Assembly: GCA_039654915.1 (NCBI GenBank)
Contig: CM077593.1
Span: forward strand, 59,526,501-59,590,500
Direction: 5' to 3'
DNA length: 64,000 nucleotides
Source of the DNA: Aquilaria yunnanensis
Lineage: Eukaryota > Streptophyta > Magnoliopsida > Malvales > Thymelaeaceae
The notes under the pieces were generated by a model. The model did not search any database. It was not told where the DNA came from and saw only the letters and a program-made list of their open reading frames with translations. Position 1 is the first letter of the stretch, and every line of letters begins with the position of its first letter. A program made the translations under genes and the position numbers. Below, piece after piece: positions 1-12,062 of this stretch.

Positions 1-993
1 TAATTTTAAGCTTAATAATGGCTCAACTCTTGGGCCCATTATTAATACGAAATTAAAGTGAAACCATAAACCCAAATAATTAGCCCATGCACTCTAATAA
101 TCCAAATAGCTCTATGTGTGTGACCCAATAGGCTCTTGCCACGTTGGCAATGATCATGAATCACATTTATGATCATAAGAAATAAGCGGTGTCTAGCAAC
201 ACATCATTGCTACCCAAGTAACAAGATTGTTAGTGATTCGACTAAACCTTTATGATCATCACCGATATATGCCATTGTCCCTTTGTCCAAGATATCAAGA
301 CTAAGCGCTAGACATGGAATGTGTCACTCTCGTATAGCCCAATCTTTGGTTTCTCGAGTAGACTAACTTAAGCTGATGACATTGATATCGTATATCAACT
401 CATCCGAGCATGGCCATGCATTTTCTAAGTCTGACTTTATCAAGGGGCCCGAAGATATCACTCCCGTTACATAGGAGGGACAGATCCCATCTTGATCATA
501 CAAATCCCTCCGCATGATCTGTGACATACCCAATGACCTCCTTCAAGTTCACTCAGTTACGAGCAACAAAGGAAAGTATCAAAGTATGTGACTCACATGT
601 AGGGAACCTTGATGATCTTAGGTTGAAGGACTACATATACCATGATCACTATGAGAATCACTTATGACACTCATATAACAATCCATGTAGTGTTCTCATG
701 GTGGGTCCATCCAGTGCACAAGTTCTCCAACTTGTACCCATATGTAGACTACATATCTCATATTAGTCTCCACATATGCTAGTCGTTATGTATTATTGCA
801 CCCACTCCACAATAATACTAGACTAGGGACGTTTGAGAATATCATTATTCTAGGTTTACAATTATGTTTGTTAAGTTACGCAGAAACAAAACAACAAACG
901 TAATTGCTAGATTAATGCCTTAATAAAATATCATGACTCAATGTGAAAAAATACAATCATCTCATGATTGGCTTTTTGGGCACAACATTAACA
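1..993 (-). mobile_element. Family A LTR, cut by window edge (minus)
   Basis: Reads on the minus strand as the family A LTR also found at 9723, 27811, 38032 and 55998. It starts at 993 with TGTTAATG and runs off the window at 1, so the last 400 or so bases are missing. It directly abuts another copy's start region at 994. The neighbouring bases 994-998 are CCATG, which lies inside the normal A LTR sequence, so this is most likely an A LTR inserted into the 3' LTR of A1. The other target duplication lies outside the window. Confidence 0.8.
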
Positions 994-1347
994 CCATGAT
1001 CACTATGAGAATCACTTATGACACTGATATAAGGATCCATGTAGCATTCTCGTGGTAGGTTGGTCCAGTACACAAGTTCTCCAATTTGTACCCATATGTA
1101 GACTACATATCTCATATTAATCTTCATATATGCTTGTCTTTCTGTATTATTGTAACCGACTCCACAATAATACTAGACCAAGGATGTTTAAGAATACTCT
1201 TGTTCTAGGGTTATAATTATGTTTGATTATGTCACACAGAAACAATACAACAGACACAATTACTAGACTAGTGGCTCAATAAAATATCATGACTCAATGT
1301 GCAAAATACAATCATCTCATGATTGCTTTCTGGGCACAACACTAACA
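994..1347 (-). mobile_element. 3' LTR of A1, first 354 bp only
   Basis: On the minus strand this begins TGTTAGTG at 1347, directly after the polypurine tract, and matches the first 350 or so bases of the family A LTR. It stops at 994, where another A LTR has inserted, and its remainder should lie to the left of the window. Confidence 0.85.
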
Positions 1348-1360
1348 ATCTCCCATTTGC
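1348..1360 (-). other. Polypurine tract of A1
   Basis: On the minus strand AAATGGGAGAT stands immediately before TGTTAG of the LTR. The same tract (AAGTGGGAGAT) precedes the 3' LTR of copy A2 at 55987-55997. Purine tracts in this position prime plus-strand DNA synthesis in LTR elements. Confidence 0.8.
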
Positions 1361-1418
1361 ACTAAAGCCAATCATCCATGTATCTAACACCAAAGGATCT
1401 AGAATGACTATCATGCTT

Positions 1419-1869
1419 TTATTGTGTGAGGAGTTTCATCAGTGGATCAGCAATGTTGCTATCTGTTGATGTCCTATATATCCTCACATCACCCCTTTCG
1501 ATGATCTCCCAAATGAGATGATAGCATCGAAGTATGTGTTTGGATCGTTGGTGAGATTGACGTTCCTTTACCTGTGCGATTGCTTTATCGTTGTCACAAT
1601 AGAGCTCTATTGGGTCGGCAATGCTTGGAACCATTCCAAGTTCTATGACGAACTTCTTGATCCAAACAGCCTCATTCGAATCATCAGAGGCAACAATGTA
1701 CTCAGATTTTATTGTAGAGTCTACTACTGCCTCTTGGTTTAAACTCTTCCAGCTCATAGCACAACCACCAATGCAAAACACATGACCAGATTGTGACCTA
1801 AAATCATCCTTATTGAATTGGAAGCTAGCATCGATTTAACCCCTTACAACGAGCTTATCTTTGCCTCCA
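1419..1869 (-). pseudogene. Copia RNase H (A1), broken
   Basis: C-terminal domain of copia pol. Visible blocks are SQSGHVFCIGG, the SEYI block with the conserved glutamate (ESEYIA in copy A2), and YCDND, the conserved aspartate block. It ends with SNIADPL and a stop at 1419, about 70 bases before the polypurine tract, as in intact copia elements. The frame is open from 1781 to 1419. Upstream, in the start of the domain, a stop replaces the tyrosine of the YTDASF block seen in A2. It would degrade the RNA strand during reverse transcription but cannot function here. Confidence 0.85.
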
Positions 1870-3093
1870 AAGACTAAGAATGCATCCTTAGTCCTTCGTA
1901 AGTACTTAAGGATGTTCTTAATAGTTGTCCAGTGACTTTCACTTGGGTTTGATTGGTACTGCTTGTGATGCTCAAGGCATACGAGACATTAGGATGAGTA
2001 CATATTATGGCATACATAATAGATCCAATTCCTGAGCCATATAGAATCTTACTCGTGCGATCTCTTTCCTCAGGTGTACTTGGACACTGAGATCTAGAAA
2101 GAGTTATACCATGTGACATGGGCAATAATCCTTTCTTGGAGTCTTGCTTGCTAAACCTATTTAGCACATTGTCAATGTATATACTTTGACTTAGGCGAGT
2201 AGCTTTCTAGATCTATCTCTATAGATCCTAATGCCTAACACATTGGCTACTTCACCCAAGTCCTTTATAAAGACACATATCCCTAGCCAAGTCTTCACAA
2301 ACTGTAGCTTGGGAATGTCATTCCTGATGAGTAGTATGTCATTTACATACAACACTAGGAAGACAATAGTGCTCCTATTAACCTCCTTATAAACATAAGG
2401 TTCATCTTCATTTCTGATCAAACCAAACTCTTTCATTACCTCATCAAAATAAAGATTCCAACTTTAAGAAGCTTGCTTCAATTCATAAATAGACCTTTAA
2501 AACTTGCACACTTGATTGGCATTTTCTAGAGTGACAAAACCCTCAAGTTGTGTCATGTACACATCCTTAAGTAGCTTTCTGTTAAGGAATGCTATTTTGA
2601 CATCCATTTACCAGATCTCATAATCATAGTGTGCAGTAATAGCCAATAAAATTTGGATGGATTTTAGCATGGCAAGTAGTGAAAAGGTCTCAACATAGTT
2701 AATACCAGAAATTTGCTTAAAACCTTTTGCAACCAATCGTCCTTTAAAGGTAATCACATTACCATCTATGTCAAATTTTTTCTTGAAAACCCATTTGCAC
2801 CTTATAGGTTTTACCTCTTTAGGTGGATCAACCAAAGTCCATACTTGGTTTTCACACATTGATTCAATCTCAGACTTCATGGTCTTTAGCCTATTCTCAA
2901 AATCTGGTCTCGGCACAACTTCTTGGTAGGTTGTAGGCTCATTTTGATGCATGAGTGTCACATCACTAGTGTGAGTCATAAGAAATCCATATCTCTTGGG
3001 CTTACACCGAATCCTATCAAACTTACGTGGGCTCTGTGCTACAGGAACAGACTCCTGAACCACAAAATCTTGTGGTGTCTGCTTAAGTTCCAT
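1870..3093 (-). pseudogene. Copia reverse transcriptase (A1), broken
   Basis: Copia RT in several pieces: an N-terminal part at 3093-2608 (CKWVFKKK, GRLVAKGF blocks), a palm part at 2436-2191, and a broken C-terminal part down to 1874. The catalytic block reads YVNDILLI, where copia RTs have YVDD, so one catalytic aspartate is changed to asparagine. A stop follows YEIW, and more stops and frameshifts lie around 2450-2600 and 2170. Gene order (RT after integrase, before RNase H) is that of Ty1/copia. Confidence 0.85.
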
Positions 3094-4017
3094 TTCAGGT
3101 TCGATATCCCCTTGTTGTTCTTCAATTTCTTCAAGTTATACTTTCCTCCCACTGGTTCCTTTAAAGATAAACTCTTTCTTTAGAAAGACACCAGTTCGAG
3201 CAAGAAACACTCTATACTCAGATGGATTGTAGAAAAAGGAACCCTTTGTTTCTTTAGGATACAAAAAAAAAAAAAAGGCATTTATGGAATTTGGGCCTTA
3301 GCTTGTTAGAGGATTGGTATTGCATGTAAACCTCATAGCCCCAATTCTTCATAAAAGATAGATTGGGATGCCTCCCACTCCATATCCCATATGGTGTCTT
3401 TTGAATCAATTTAGATGGAACTCAGTTTAGTATAAAAGTGGCTGTCTTTAAAGCATGTCCCCAGAAGGAGTTTGGAAGGTCAGCTTGACTCATCATAAAT
3501 CAAACCATGTCTAATACAGTTTTGATTTTATCCTTTTAGATACACCATTCCATCGAGGTGCGCTAAGTTGAGTGAGTTGTGATACTACACCACACTCCTT
3601 TAGATAATCAAAGAATTCTTGGTCCAAGTATTCTCTGCCTTGATTTGATCAAAGTATTTTGATACTCTTCTCGAGTTGATTCTATACTTCATTCTTGAGT
3701 TTTTTTAACTTTTCAAATGATTCTAACTTGGGTTTCAAAAGATACACATAGCCAAATCTATTGAAGTCATCGGTATAGATAATGAAGTATTGGAAGCCTC
3801 CTCTAGCGTGTATAGGAATAAGGCCACATACATCGCTATGTATGAGTCGTAGCAAGTCATTAGCCCTTTTACTTTGCTTGATGAAAGGGGTTTTGGTCAT
3901 TCGGCCCAATAAACATGACTAACATGTCTCATATAATTCAAGATCAAATGAGTCCAAGAGTCCATCTTTACGCAGCTTGGATATGCGGGTCTTATTTATA
4001 TGGCTGAGAAGATAATG
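3094..4017 (-). pseudogene. Copia integrase (A1), broken
   Basis: GAG-pre-integrase remains near 3900-4017, then the integrase core (IHSDVCG, TDDFNRFGYVYL) at 3909-3682, then frame-broken sequence to about 3300. The first catalytic Asp (SDVCG) is present. The second is Asn (AAT read on minus at 3643-3645) and the catalytic Glu is Lys (codon 3535-3537, block NGVSKR). Copy A2 has the same two changes. Positions 3268-3280 form an A run. The 3094-3300 part is the linker to RT. It cannot catalyse integration. Confidence 0.85.
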
Positions 4018-4430
4018 CTAGAGATAGGTCGAGTTTGAATCATTCCATCTGATCTTCTTGGTATTCACATTATAGATTAGATTTTTGAGTTCTAGAACAT
4101 ATAAACCATTGCTAAGTCGAGCACTACCATAAAAGTTTTCATTCAAATTAATAGAACAACATTTGTCCTTTATTATAAATGAAAAACCTTTCTTGTCCAA
4201 GCAAGAAATAGAAATCAAATTTCTACTAATAGTAGGCACAAAGTAGTAGTTTTCTAATTTTAAAATCAATCCACTAGGCAAAGTGAGAACATAAGTCCCT
4301 ACGGCTAAGGCAACAACTCTTGCTTCATTTTCAACACATAGGTCCATTTCACCTCTGACCAGTCTTCAACTCCTACTTAGATCCTGCATATTTGTACAAA
4401 AGTGAGATCCACATCCAGTATACAATACCG
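4018..4430 (-). pseudogene. Copia protease region (A1), active site changed
   Basis: Aspartic protease at the gag-pol junction. The active-site block reads YTGCGSH at about 4408-4427 where plant copia elements have DTGCGSH, so the catalytic Asp is Tyr. The downstream stretch 4347-4018 is open and contains LPSGL, FVPTISRNLISIS and LDKKGFSF, the usual protease C-terminal part running into GAG-pre-integrase. Confidence 0.8.
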
Positions 4431-5290
4431 AAGATGAGGAAGTACAAAAGTTAGCCTACATAACAAAAATACCAGAAGTGGAAGTCTTAGTTCCTTTCTC
4501 CGTAGCAAGTTCTTCAAGATAGGGCTTGTAGTTGTGCTTCTAGTGTCCAAGTCACCACCAAATGGTTTCAATGCAACTAAAGAAGAATTAGCAATGGACT
4601 TTCCTTTAGCTTTATTATTCTTCTTATTGGCTTTTCCCTTTCCTTTGCCCTTCTGAACCATTATAATGGGCTTAGCCTTCTTAAGGTTTTGCTCAACAGT
4701 TCTCAACATGTTGAGCAATTTAGGATGTGATTTTCCAAGATCATTCATGTTATAGTTCATAATAAATTGATTGTAGCTTTTGGGCAATGATTGTAGGACT
4801 ACATCAACAGCCAACTATTTTCGAAGGGCAAATCCAAAACTCTCAAAATTCTTATTGTACCTAATCATTTTGAGCACATGAGGATCCATGGGACTTCCCT
4901 CAGACATTTTTCACTGAAACAATGTCATAGAGGTCTTAAACCTCTCTTGCTTAGCTTGCTCTTGGAAGAGCATTTTAGGATGTTTGATCATATTGAACAC
5001 TCCATGTTTGCATGTTGCTTCTGAAGTTCACATTCCATGGTAATAAGCATGAGGCAAGCAACATTCAAAGCATCATTAGAAAGGTTCTTGTGAGCATCCC
5101 TTTCAACTTTTAGAGCGTTGGCAGCAAGATCATCCAGAATGGGTTATTTTAGGACATAAGCCTTTCTCTCTTACTTGAGGGCTATCCTCAATTTCGATAC
5201 CATTTGAGAAAGTTGGTCCCATCCAATATTTCTTTCACAAGGGTCGATCACAATGAAAGTGTCAATGTGTTTTATGCCATGGTAATCTAC
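4431..5290 (-). pseudogene. Copia gag (A1), broken
   Basis: Gag of the plant copia UBN2 type, with blocks ELQKQHANM, EGSPMDPHVLKMI, LAVDVVLQSLPKSY and LLNMLRTVEQ. These are followed by a lysine-rich linker (KGKGKGKANKKNNKAKGK) and then a frame-shifted region where the zinc knuckle would be. The longest open piece is 4814-4377. Stops occur at about 4816 and 4913 and a frameshift near 5010. No clear start is visible; the protein-like signal fades upstream of about 5290. Confidence 0.8.
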
Positions 5291-6030
5291 AACAGTAAAT
5301 TTTAGTGTAAGAGTCAAGCATTTTCATTCATTTAATTAGGATTTATTTTAAATGAGACTCCCACTATTTTACTCAAATTAATAACCCTCGATATTATTTC
5401 AAAACACCTCAGTGCTAAGGCATTCTAGTAGGCCAAAATCCATATTTCACCATAGCTTGAGTCAGCTTTGGCATTTCTCTCAAGTTATAGTTATTTAGGT
5501 AGGCAACTCCTTGCCAATTACATCTCATGCAACCCTTGGATAGTTAAATGAACAACACTTGTCCGAGCCCATCTTAAGAACTTAAGGCCAACTCTATGCC
5601 TCTAAGTCCCAATCCTATTAAGATGTTTTAGTTAAGTCTGACCCAAACCTTGCAATTTAGATATCACTTTAATCTTATCGTGTCTTACCAAGATGAACAT
5701 AGGTGCTTTGCTTTGGCAAACCCACCCAATGTTGATCAAAGTCTTGACGAGTGCCAACATTTGGAAGGCATCACATTTAATGACCTAATATTTTGTTTGA
5801 AGGATTTTCTATTTTATCACACCAATTATTATCTTTGCTTGTCTTATACATGCATCACATACAATTACAAAACATGCACCTTATGCTAAAACCAAATTAA
5901 ATGTGGCATGGTTATAGCCCAAACTATGCGATGTTTTCAAGCCAATGATAATATAAAAATGTCTAAGAAAGGAAAAGGTCTTCACAAGCTCCTTCTCCTC
6001 CTTGCTTGGTTGTCTCTTTGTAGTCACCTT
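5291..6030 (-). other. A1 leader, part next to gag
   Basis: No convincing coding sequence. By position it is the untranslated leader (possibly with the lost gag N-terminus) of A1, interrupted at 6031 by element T1 and continuing at 31049. The last five bases, ACCTT (6026-6030), are the left target duplication of T1. Confidence 0.6.
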
Positions 6031-6739
6031 TGATAGCCGAAAGGCTATGGCCTACAAGATCTCCTGATCAACTATCTTGAAACCACCCTAGGTTGGAGCT
6101 TAGCCCCGACCTCCGCACAGCCTCAACACTACCCTTGGTTAGGAACATGACTAACTTCGGGAATGGGTGTCTTTCACCACCCTCGGATGTACTAACCTAC
6201 CGACGTTAGTTGAGTAGATCCACCATCCTCGACAGAAGAAAAAGTCACCTGAAGGTGACCTACTCCGCCGAAGGGCCTTCCCCAATAGCCCTTGGGGGAA
6301 AATCTTTGCCTGAAAGAGTCTCATGGAGATACGACAAAAATGGTTCAGGAGCCTCTAACAAAGGGATCTCGCACATGCCCCTGCCATCTGGCCAGAACGG
6401 CCTACGACCAGCTAGAGGTGCCAACCTTCGAAGGTACAGATCAGATCTGACCAAACATATGTCATGATCTGGACAGGTTGTGTCAAACGGCCTCCTCCCT
6501 CCACCCTCCTATAAATACTTGGGAGGGACCTTGGTAAGTACACAAGACTCACTCTTTTCCTTACTTTCTGCTCTTTACTCCTACTCTCAACAACACTAAC
6601 TTGGGCATCGGAGGCTCCTCCCCCAAAAAAACATTCCAGGGACTCTCTAACCCTTGTTCTTCAAAGTCTTGCAAACACCTTCACATCGAAAGTCTCTCCT
6701 TCAGGCCAGCATGTCATACAACGAGGATGCCGCTGGGCA
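6031..6739 (+). mobile_element. 5' LTR of T1
   Basis: 709 bp from TGATAGCC to GGGCA. Its partner lies at 30337-31048. The same family occurs at 48269, 51567 (minus) and 63311 (minus). TGATAGCCGAAAGGCTATGG at its start contains a short inverted repeat around GCC...GGC, shared by all copies. Confidence 0.9.
6510..6517 (+). promoter_or_regulatory. TATA box in T1 5' LTR
   Basis: TATAAATA following a C-rich stretch (cctcctccctccaccctcc). It is conserved at the same place in the 3' LTR (30816-30823), in the LTR at 48269 (48733-48740) and in T2 (minus, about 63531-63541). It probably sets the start of the element transcript. Confidence 0.7.
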
Positions 6740-6763
6740 TCATTTGGCACCGTCTATGGGAAC
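6740..6763 (+). other. Primer binding site-like sequence of T1
   Basis: TTTGGCACCGTCTATGGGAA stands two or three bases after the LTR end. T2 has TTTGGCGCCGTCTGTGGGAA and the 48269 copy TTTGGCACCGTCAGTGGGAA at the same position. The conserved TGGCGCCGT-type site is common in Tat and Athila lineages. I did not assign the tRNA. Confidence 0.65.
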
Positions 6764-6944
6764 TTCTTCTCAAGTCGCCATTGTTAAGACCCTACGTTCT
6801 AAGTAAAAGGGACTTCTGAAGTCCTAATCCACGCTGGAAGCTTAAATAGTGATTAAACAACTTGTAGTAGAGACTTCATGGCTTGAGGACGAACATCCTC
6901 TGACAATTGAAATGAGCTTTTTGTGAGATTTTTAGCTTTCTGTT

Positions 6945-8095
6945 ATGGCTGAAATGACCCAAAAGCTCAACCAAAGGTGGTCACAACCACCTTCTGGGGG
7001 AAGGGCACCTTTTCCTAGGACCCGGCAAGAAAGAAGCCGAAGGTTACCTTACCGAAGCTTCGGAAGCAGGGGTTCTCATCCTGAGTCTTGAATGGAGAAT
7101 GTACCCTCTAGAGGACCTCAGGCTGGAGAAATGTTGTCAACGAAGCCCAGGACTTACCGTTGGTGAAGTCCATCCCTAGACAGGAAGTCTCAATCTTCCC
7201 ACCGACGATGTTATTCTCCAAAAAGAAGACGCTGCTCTCCATTGTCGACAACTACCAGGCAGCGAAGAGAGGACAGCACTACTATCCTCACGGAGAAAAT
7301 CCTGGAGAGGTTGGAGAATGTGGAAAAATAGGTTTCTCAAAAACCTGTCTGGTCAAGGTTGTTTTAGACCTTCACTAGAGAATAGTCCTCCTTCATCCGT
7401 GCAATAGTTGAGGCACCTATGCCAAATGACTTATGAGTACCGCGATTGGAAATGTATGATCGGTGCAGCAACCCCCAAGCTCACCTAACAAAATATAGGC
7501 GTAGCATGGTGTTGCACGGCGTTGATCATGCTACCCTCTGCAAGTGCTTCGGAGCCACCCTTTCAGGGCTAGCAACTGTATGGTATAACTCCCTGGCTCC
7601 TAAAACCTTATTGGGCTTCTATGAGCTATCTACTGCATTCACCCAATAGTTCATCGAAAGCAGACTGATGGGGAAGATGCTCGTCCAAATGTTTGACATA
7701 GCCCAAAAGAATCGAGAGACCATTCAGGACTATGTTGAGAGGTTCAATCGAGAAGCCCTAAGTGTGCCTGACTTCTGCCCCGAGATCTGCATCCTCGCCA
7801 TGATCAGTGAACTTAGGAGAGATTCACAAGTCTTCTACGAGTTCTCAAAAGATCCCCCCAACACCCTTAGAAAATTCTACCGAAGGGTAGAACAGTACAT
7901 GACAGCCGAAGAACTCAGGATGGGAAGGCCAAAGTCTAATCACAATCACTCCGAGGGTTAGAGTCACCAACCTCGGTACCTAGCCAAGGGCAAACGCAAA
8001 CCTCGAAAACCAAGGGGGAAGAAGTCGGTGCCGTTGACTCCCCTAAACACTACAAGAACAAACATACTGATGGCTATGGAAAGACAAGAGAACCC
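6945..8095 (+). pseudogene. T1 gag, N-terminal and central part
   Basis: Starts at ATG 6945 (MAEMTQKLNQRW), where T2 has the matching GTG/ATG. The central retrotransposon gag domain runs from about 7446 to 7961 with SNPQAHLTKY, WYNSLAP, FIESRL and QNRETIQDYVERFN. There are stops at about 7072 and at 7647-7649 (after AFTQ) and frame changes near 7160-7440. Gag forms the particle shell. The sequence is cut at 8095 by element G and resumes at 19130. Confidence 0.82.
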
Positions 8096-11000
8096 TGTTA
8101 CCCACTCAGGGGTAGTCTAGTTATGGCGCCAAAACTGTGCATTTAAACTCCCAGGTTTGGTGTGTCTTGTAGGTCATCAGAACAACACCCCTAGTGTACA
8201 TACTCAAGTGACCCTCTTGAGCATTATGTAAATACATGCATATTGGTCTAACCATAACACACATATTTACAATTATGCACACTATGGTAGCTAAGAAGGA
8301 AAACACAAGCACAAGTCTTAGTTTTGGCTTCCACACATTAGGCAATCTTGTCAAGTTCTAGTAACCAGCTACTGCACCTGTAACTTCCACTAATAAGCTG
8401 TATCATTCTAGCGACATACCCCTATTTTATTTTCTACATTATCAAGTAAAGACGTATAGCAAACCAAGGAATTTTTTTTTACATCAATAGCTCACCATGG
8501 ACCAAGTTATGGATTTTTTAAGTTGGTTACAATATTCTAACCAAATGAACAGTAATTTAGAAAACTTTGCAACGTCATATCTTGGGCTATAGAGCTCTAA
8601 ATACCAAAATTCCAAATCCTTGTTAACCCTCTAGATGTACTCTAGATGTGGTCAAAATTTCATACCAAGATTCATTCTACACAGAGAAATATTAAACTTT
8701 AGGTCCAAAGACAAAAATTCTGGCAACTTTTGGACCATTTTGCCCATACAATTTTTCCAAACCATGCAAACACTTCATTCACAAGGGGATAGCCTTGGAG
8801 GGCTATCCCATATATATCCATTACACATAGGAATTACATTCCCTTTATTTTAACAACTTTATGTGGCCAAAACAGAATTTACAAGTAAGTAGTCTATCAT
8901 TCACACTTAGGCAGCTTTGCACCACATCACTTACATAGCCAAAACATTACTCAAATGTTCACATACTTGTCTCAGCTTACATACACTACATGTACATGCA
9001 TACATGCACTACATAATGGTCTTAACTCAGCTAAATATGCACCGTAGGTTATAGGAGGTCTTGAGACACAATGGACTCCAAAAATAGGATGCTTGACAAC
9101 TGCTGCACAACAGAAAGTACCAGCATTAAAAATACCAAATGTGATCCTCAAATCACCAAAATTTCCAGGTCATAACTAGACATATGGAAGTTCATGTACC
9201 TAAAATTTCAGAGCAAAACTCAAACCACAAGGGTTAGTTTGAAGGTGATCTTTCAGCTGGACCTGAAATGACAAAATTGAGGGGAGTAAGTTTCATTGAG
9301 AAACTTAGTAAGGGTAGCACTTGGATTCACTAGACAATGTAACCATCATTAAAACCTGCATCCAAAGACACTAAAACACAAAAGCCACAATGCATATATA
9401 CAACATACAACAACCAAATGCAGCAGCCAAACACAAACAACAAACACATGAAATGTGGAAGCATCATAAACTATAGGTTACTCCATAAAAGAACATAATA
9501 AACATAACCAAATCACTATGGCAGACCTCCTCAAGCTAATGCTTGGTCTTAGGAGGATTTTAACAGTCGTTAGTACTAAATTTGGGCTCTAGAAACCCTC
9601 ACTTTACTGCTATCATTGTGCACTTCACACTAGGTCGCAAAACCTTCAATAAGTGCACTCCCCTCACTAAGCTTGGTTCATCAAGCTCATGGTCCTCTTC
9701 CAAGCTTAGCCCTAGCTCCATGTGTTAGTGTTGTCCCGAAAAGCTAATCATGAGATGATTGTATTTTTGCACATTGAGTCATGATATTTTATTAAGGCAT
9801 TAATCCAGCAATTAGGTTTGTTGTTTTGTTTCTGCGTAACTTAACCAACATAATTGTAACCCTAGAATAATGATATTCTTAAATGTCCCTGGTCTAGTAT
9901 TATTATGCAGCGGGTTGCAATAATACATAACGACTAGCATATGTGGAGATTAATATGAGATATGTAGTCTACATATGGGTACAAGTTCGAGAACTTGTGT
10001 ACTGGACCGACCCACCATGAGAACACTTCATGGATCGTTATATGAGTGTCATAAGTGATTCCCATAGTGCTCATGGTATATGTAGTCCTTCAACCTAAAA
10101 TCATCAAAGTTCCCTACATGTGAGTCACATACTTTAATACTTTCCTTTGTTGCTCGTAACTGAGTGAACTTGAAGCAGGTCATTGGGTATGTCACAGATC
10201 ATGCGGAGGGATTTGTATGATCAAGACGGGATTTGTCCCTCCTATGTAATGGGAGTGATATCTTCGGGCCCCATGATAGAGTAAGACTTAAAAAAATGTG
10301 TGGCCATGCTCGGATGAGTTGATATACGATATCAATGTCATCAGTTTAAGTTGGTTTACTCGGTAATCAAGAAACCAAAGATTGGGCTATATGAGAGTGA
10401 CACATTCCATGTCTCATGCTTAGTCTTGATATCTTGGACAAAGGGACAATGGCATATATCGGTGATGATCATAAAGGTTTAGTCGAATCATCGACAATCT
10501 TGTCACTTGGGTAGCAATGATGTGTTGCTAGACACCGCTCATTGCTTATGATCATAAATGTGATTTATGATCATTGCAACGTGGTAAGAGCTTATTGGGT
10601 CGCACACATAGAGCTATTTGGATCATTAGAGTGCATCGGCTTATAATTTGGGTTTTGGTTTCACAATAATTTAGTATTAATAATGGGCCCAATAGTTGAG
10701 CCATTATTAAGCCTGAAATTAAAGCCTAATTGGATTAGGGTTTTGAAACCCATTAGGCTTGGAAGTTGAGTCTTACTATAAATACAACTTCTAGTGAGAA
10801 ATTCACAGCTCTCCTTGCCCTAGCCTCCTAAAAGGACATCCGCACTCTTCTCTTGCAATTCCTCGGGGGACGCAAGCTAGCACTGCAAGCGCAAGAGAAA
10901 CGCATCTGTCGGGACGTGGTGGAAGCTGGTGATCCCGAGAGGCTCGTGTGGATACCATAGAGAGCTTGAACATGTCAACTGTTCAAGTTTTGTGATTTGA

Positions 11001-12008
11001 GTCTCCAGTTGAGTGAGCGATCTCATCCGAAAATTAGATATTAAAATTTTGAACACCCGGTTTACCCCGTTTCACTTGGATCCTGGAGGGTTTCGGTTAA
11101 ATTCCGTTGCGCTTTTTGGCTCCCGAAACCCATCACCATGGATGTTTAAAAAATGCAGAAAATAGTCCATGAGAGCAAGAGAACCCTTACCATGATGGGT
11201 ATCCGGAGATTGGAGCTTGATCCTAGGTGCACTCAAGTCTTAGCACCACATAGCTTCCAATTGCCCTTTTTTGCTTTCTTTTGCCTTCAATTTCAATCAA
11301 TTGTAAGTTTGAAGGTGTGGTGGCTATGGAGGAAGTATGGTTCTATTCTTGGGTTAGGGGAGGATGAAAATGAGAGAGGGATAAGTGATTTGGCCACTTA
11401 AATGGCCTTAAATAAGCTTAAGGGCACAAAACACACTTAACAAGCTTAACCTTGCTTTATGTCATTTTCTTTCTCACTAATTATGGTTTCTTTCTCTTAA
11501 ACTCATTGGTACACATGTGCCCAACATTTTTGACTAATGATCAAGTCTTGGCTGCCTCCCCCATGGTGGGATAAGCCCACAATTCCACCCTTAGACTTAA
11601 GTCAAATGCTTGAACACCTTAAGGTTTACACTAGGACATTTAGGTCCTTATTGCCTTTAGTGTTTCCTTTGTCCAAACTTGTCTTCCATGAGTAATTTGG
11701 TCCTCCAATAGCACTTTCATACCATTTATATCCTTCCCATAACTCTCCAAGTCTCTTTCTTGAGAGTTTTGCAATTGATTACCCGAATTTCCAAAACCTT
11801 ACAAAAAAGTCCATAGGTTGCTTCACAAACAAGCAATCCTTTAGGATTTTCTTAGGGGCCAAGTTACCAACTTGGAACACTTTCAAGGAGGTGTTGATCA
11901 TGCCTTTTACCCCCCACACTTCAATCACTATGGTGAGAATTACATAATATAATGGTTTTTAGCCATTATGACACACTTGTAATTCTCCCATTTTTTGAGG
12001 TGGCAACA
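8096..12008 (-). mobile_element. 3' LTR of G, interrupted by solo LTR A
   Basis: Matches the LTR at 15606-19129 in the same order. 9723-11135 is an inserted A LTR, leaving about 2.5 kb. No protein-coding signal; short open frames here recur in the other G LTR copies with stops at different places. Confidence 0.9.
9723..11135 (+). mobile_element. Solo LTR of family A (plus)
   Basis: 1413 bp from TGTTAGTG to ACCCATCA with a perfect 5-bp duplication CCATG at 9718-9722 and 11136-11140. The empty site is preserved in the other G LTR (agctccatggatgttt near 18255-18270). Promoter-like ACTATAAATA occurs at about 10776-10785. No internal region, so it arose by LTR-LTR recombination. Confidence 0.95.
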
Positions 12009-12022
12009 ATCTTCCCCCCCTT
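12009..12022 (-). other. Polypurine tract of G
   Basis: On the minus strand AAGGGGGGGAAGAT precedes the LTR start TGTTGCCACC, the expected plus-strand primer position. Confidence 0.8.
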
Positions 12023-12062
12023 AAAAATTTTAGTCCTCCAAGATGGCCTTTAGCTTCGGGTA

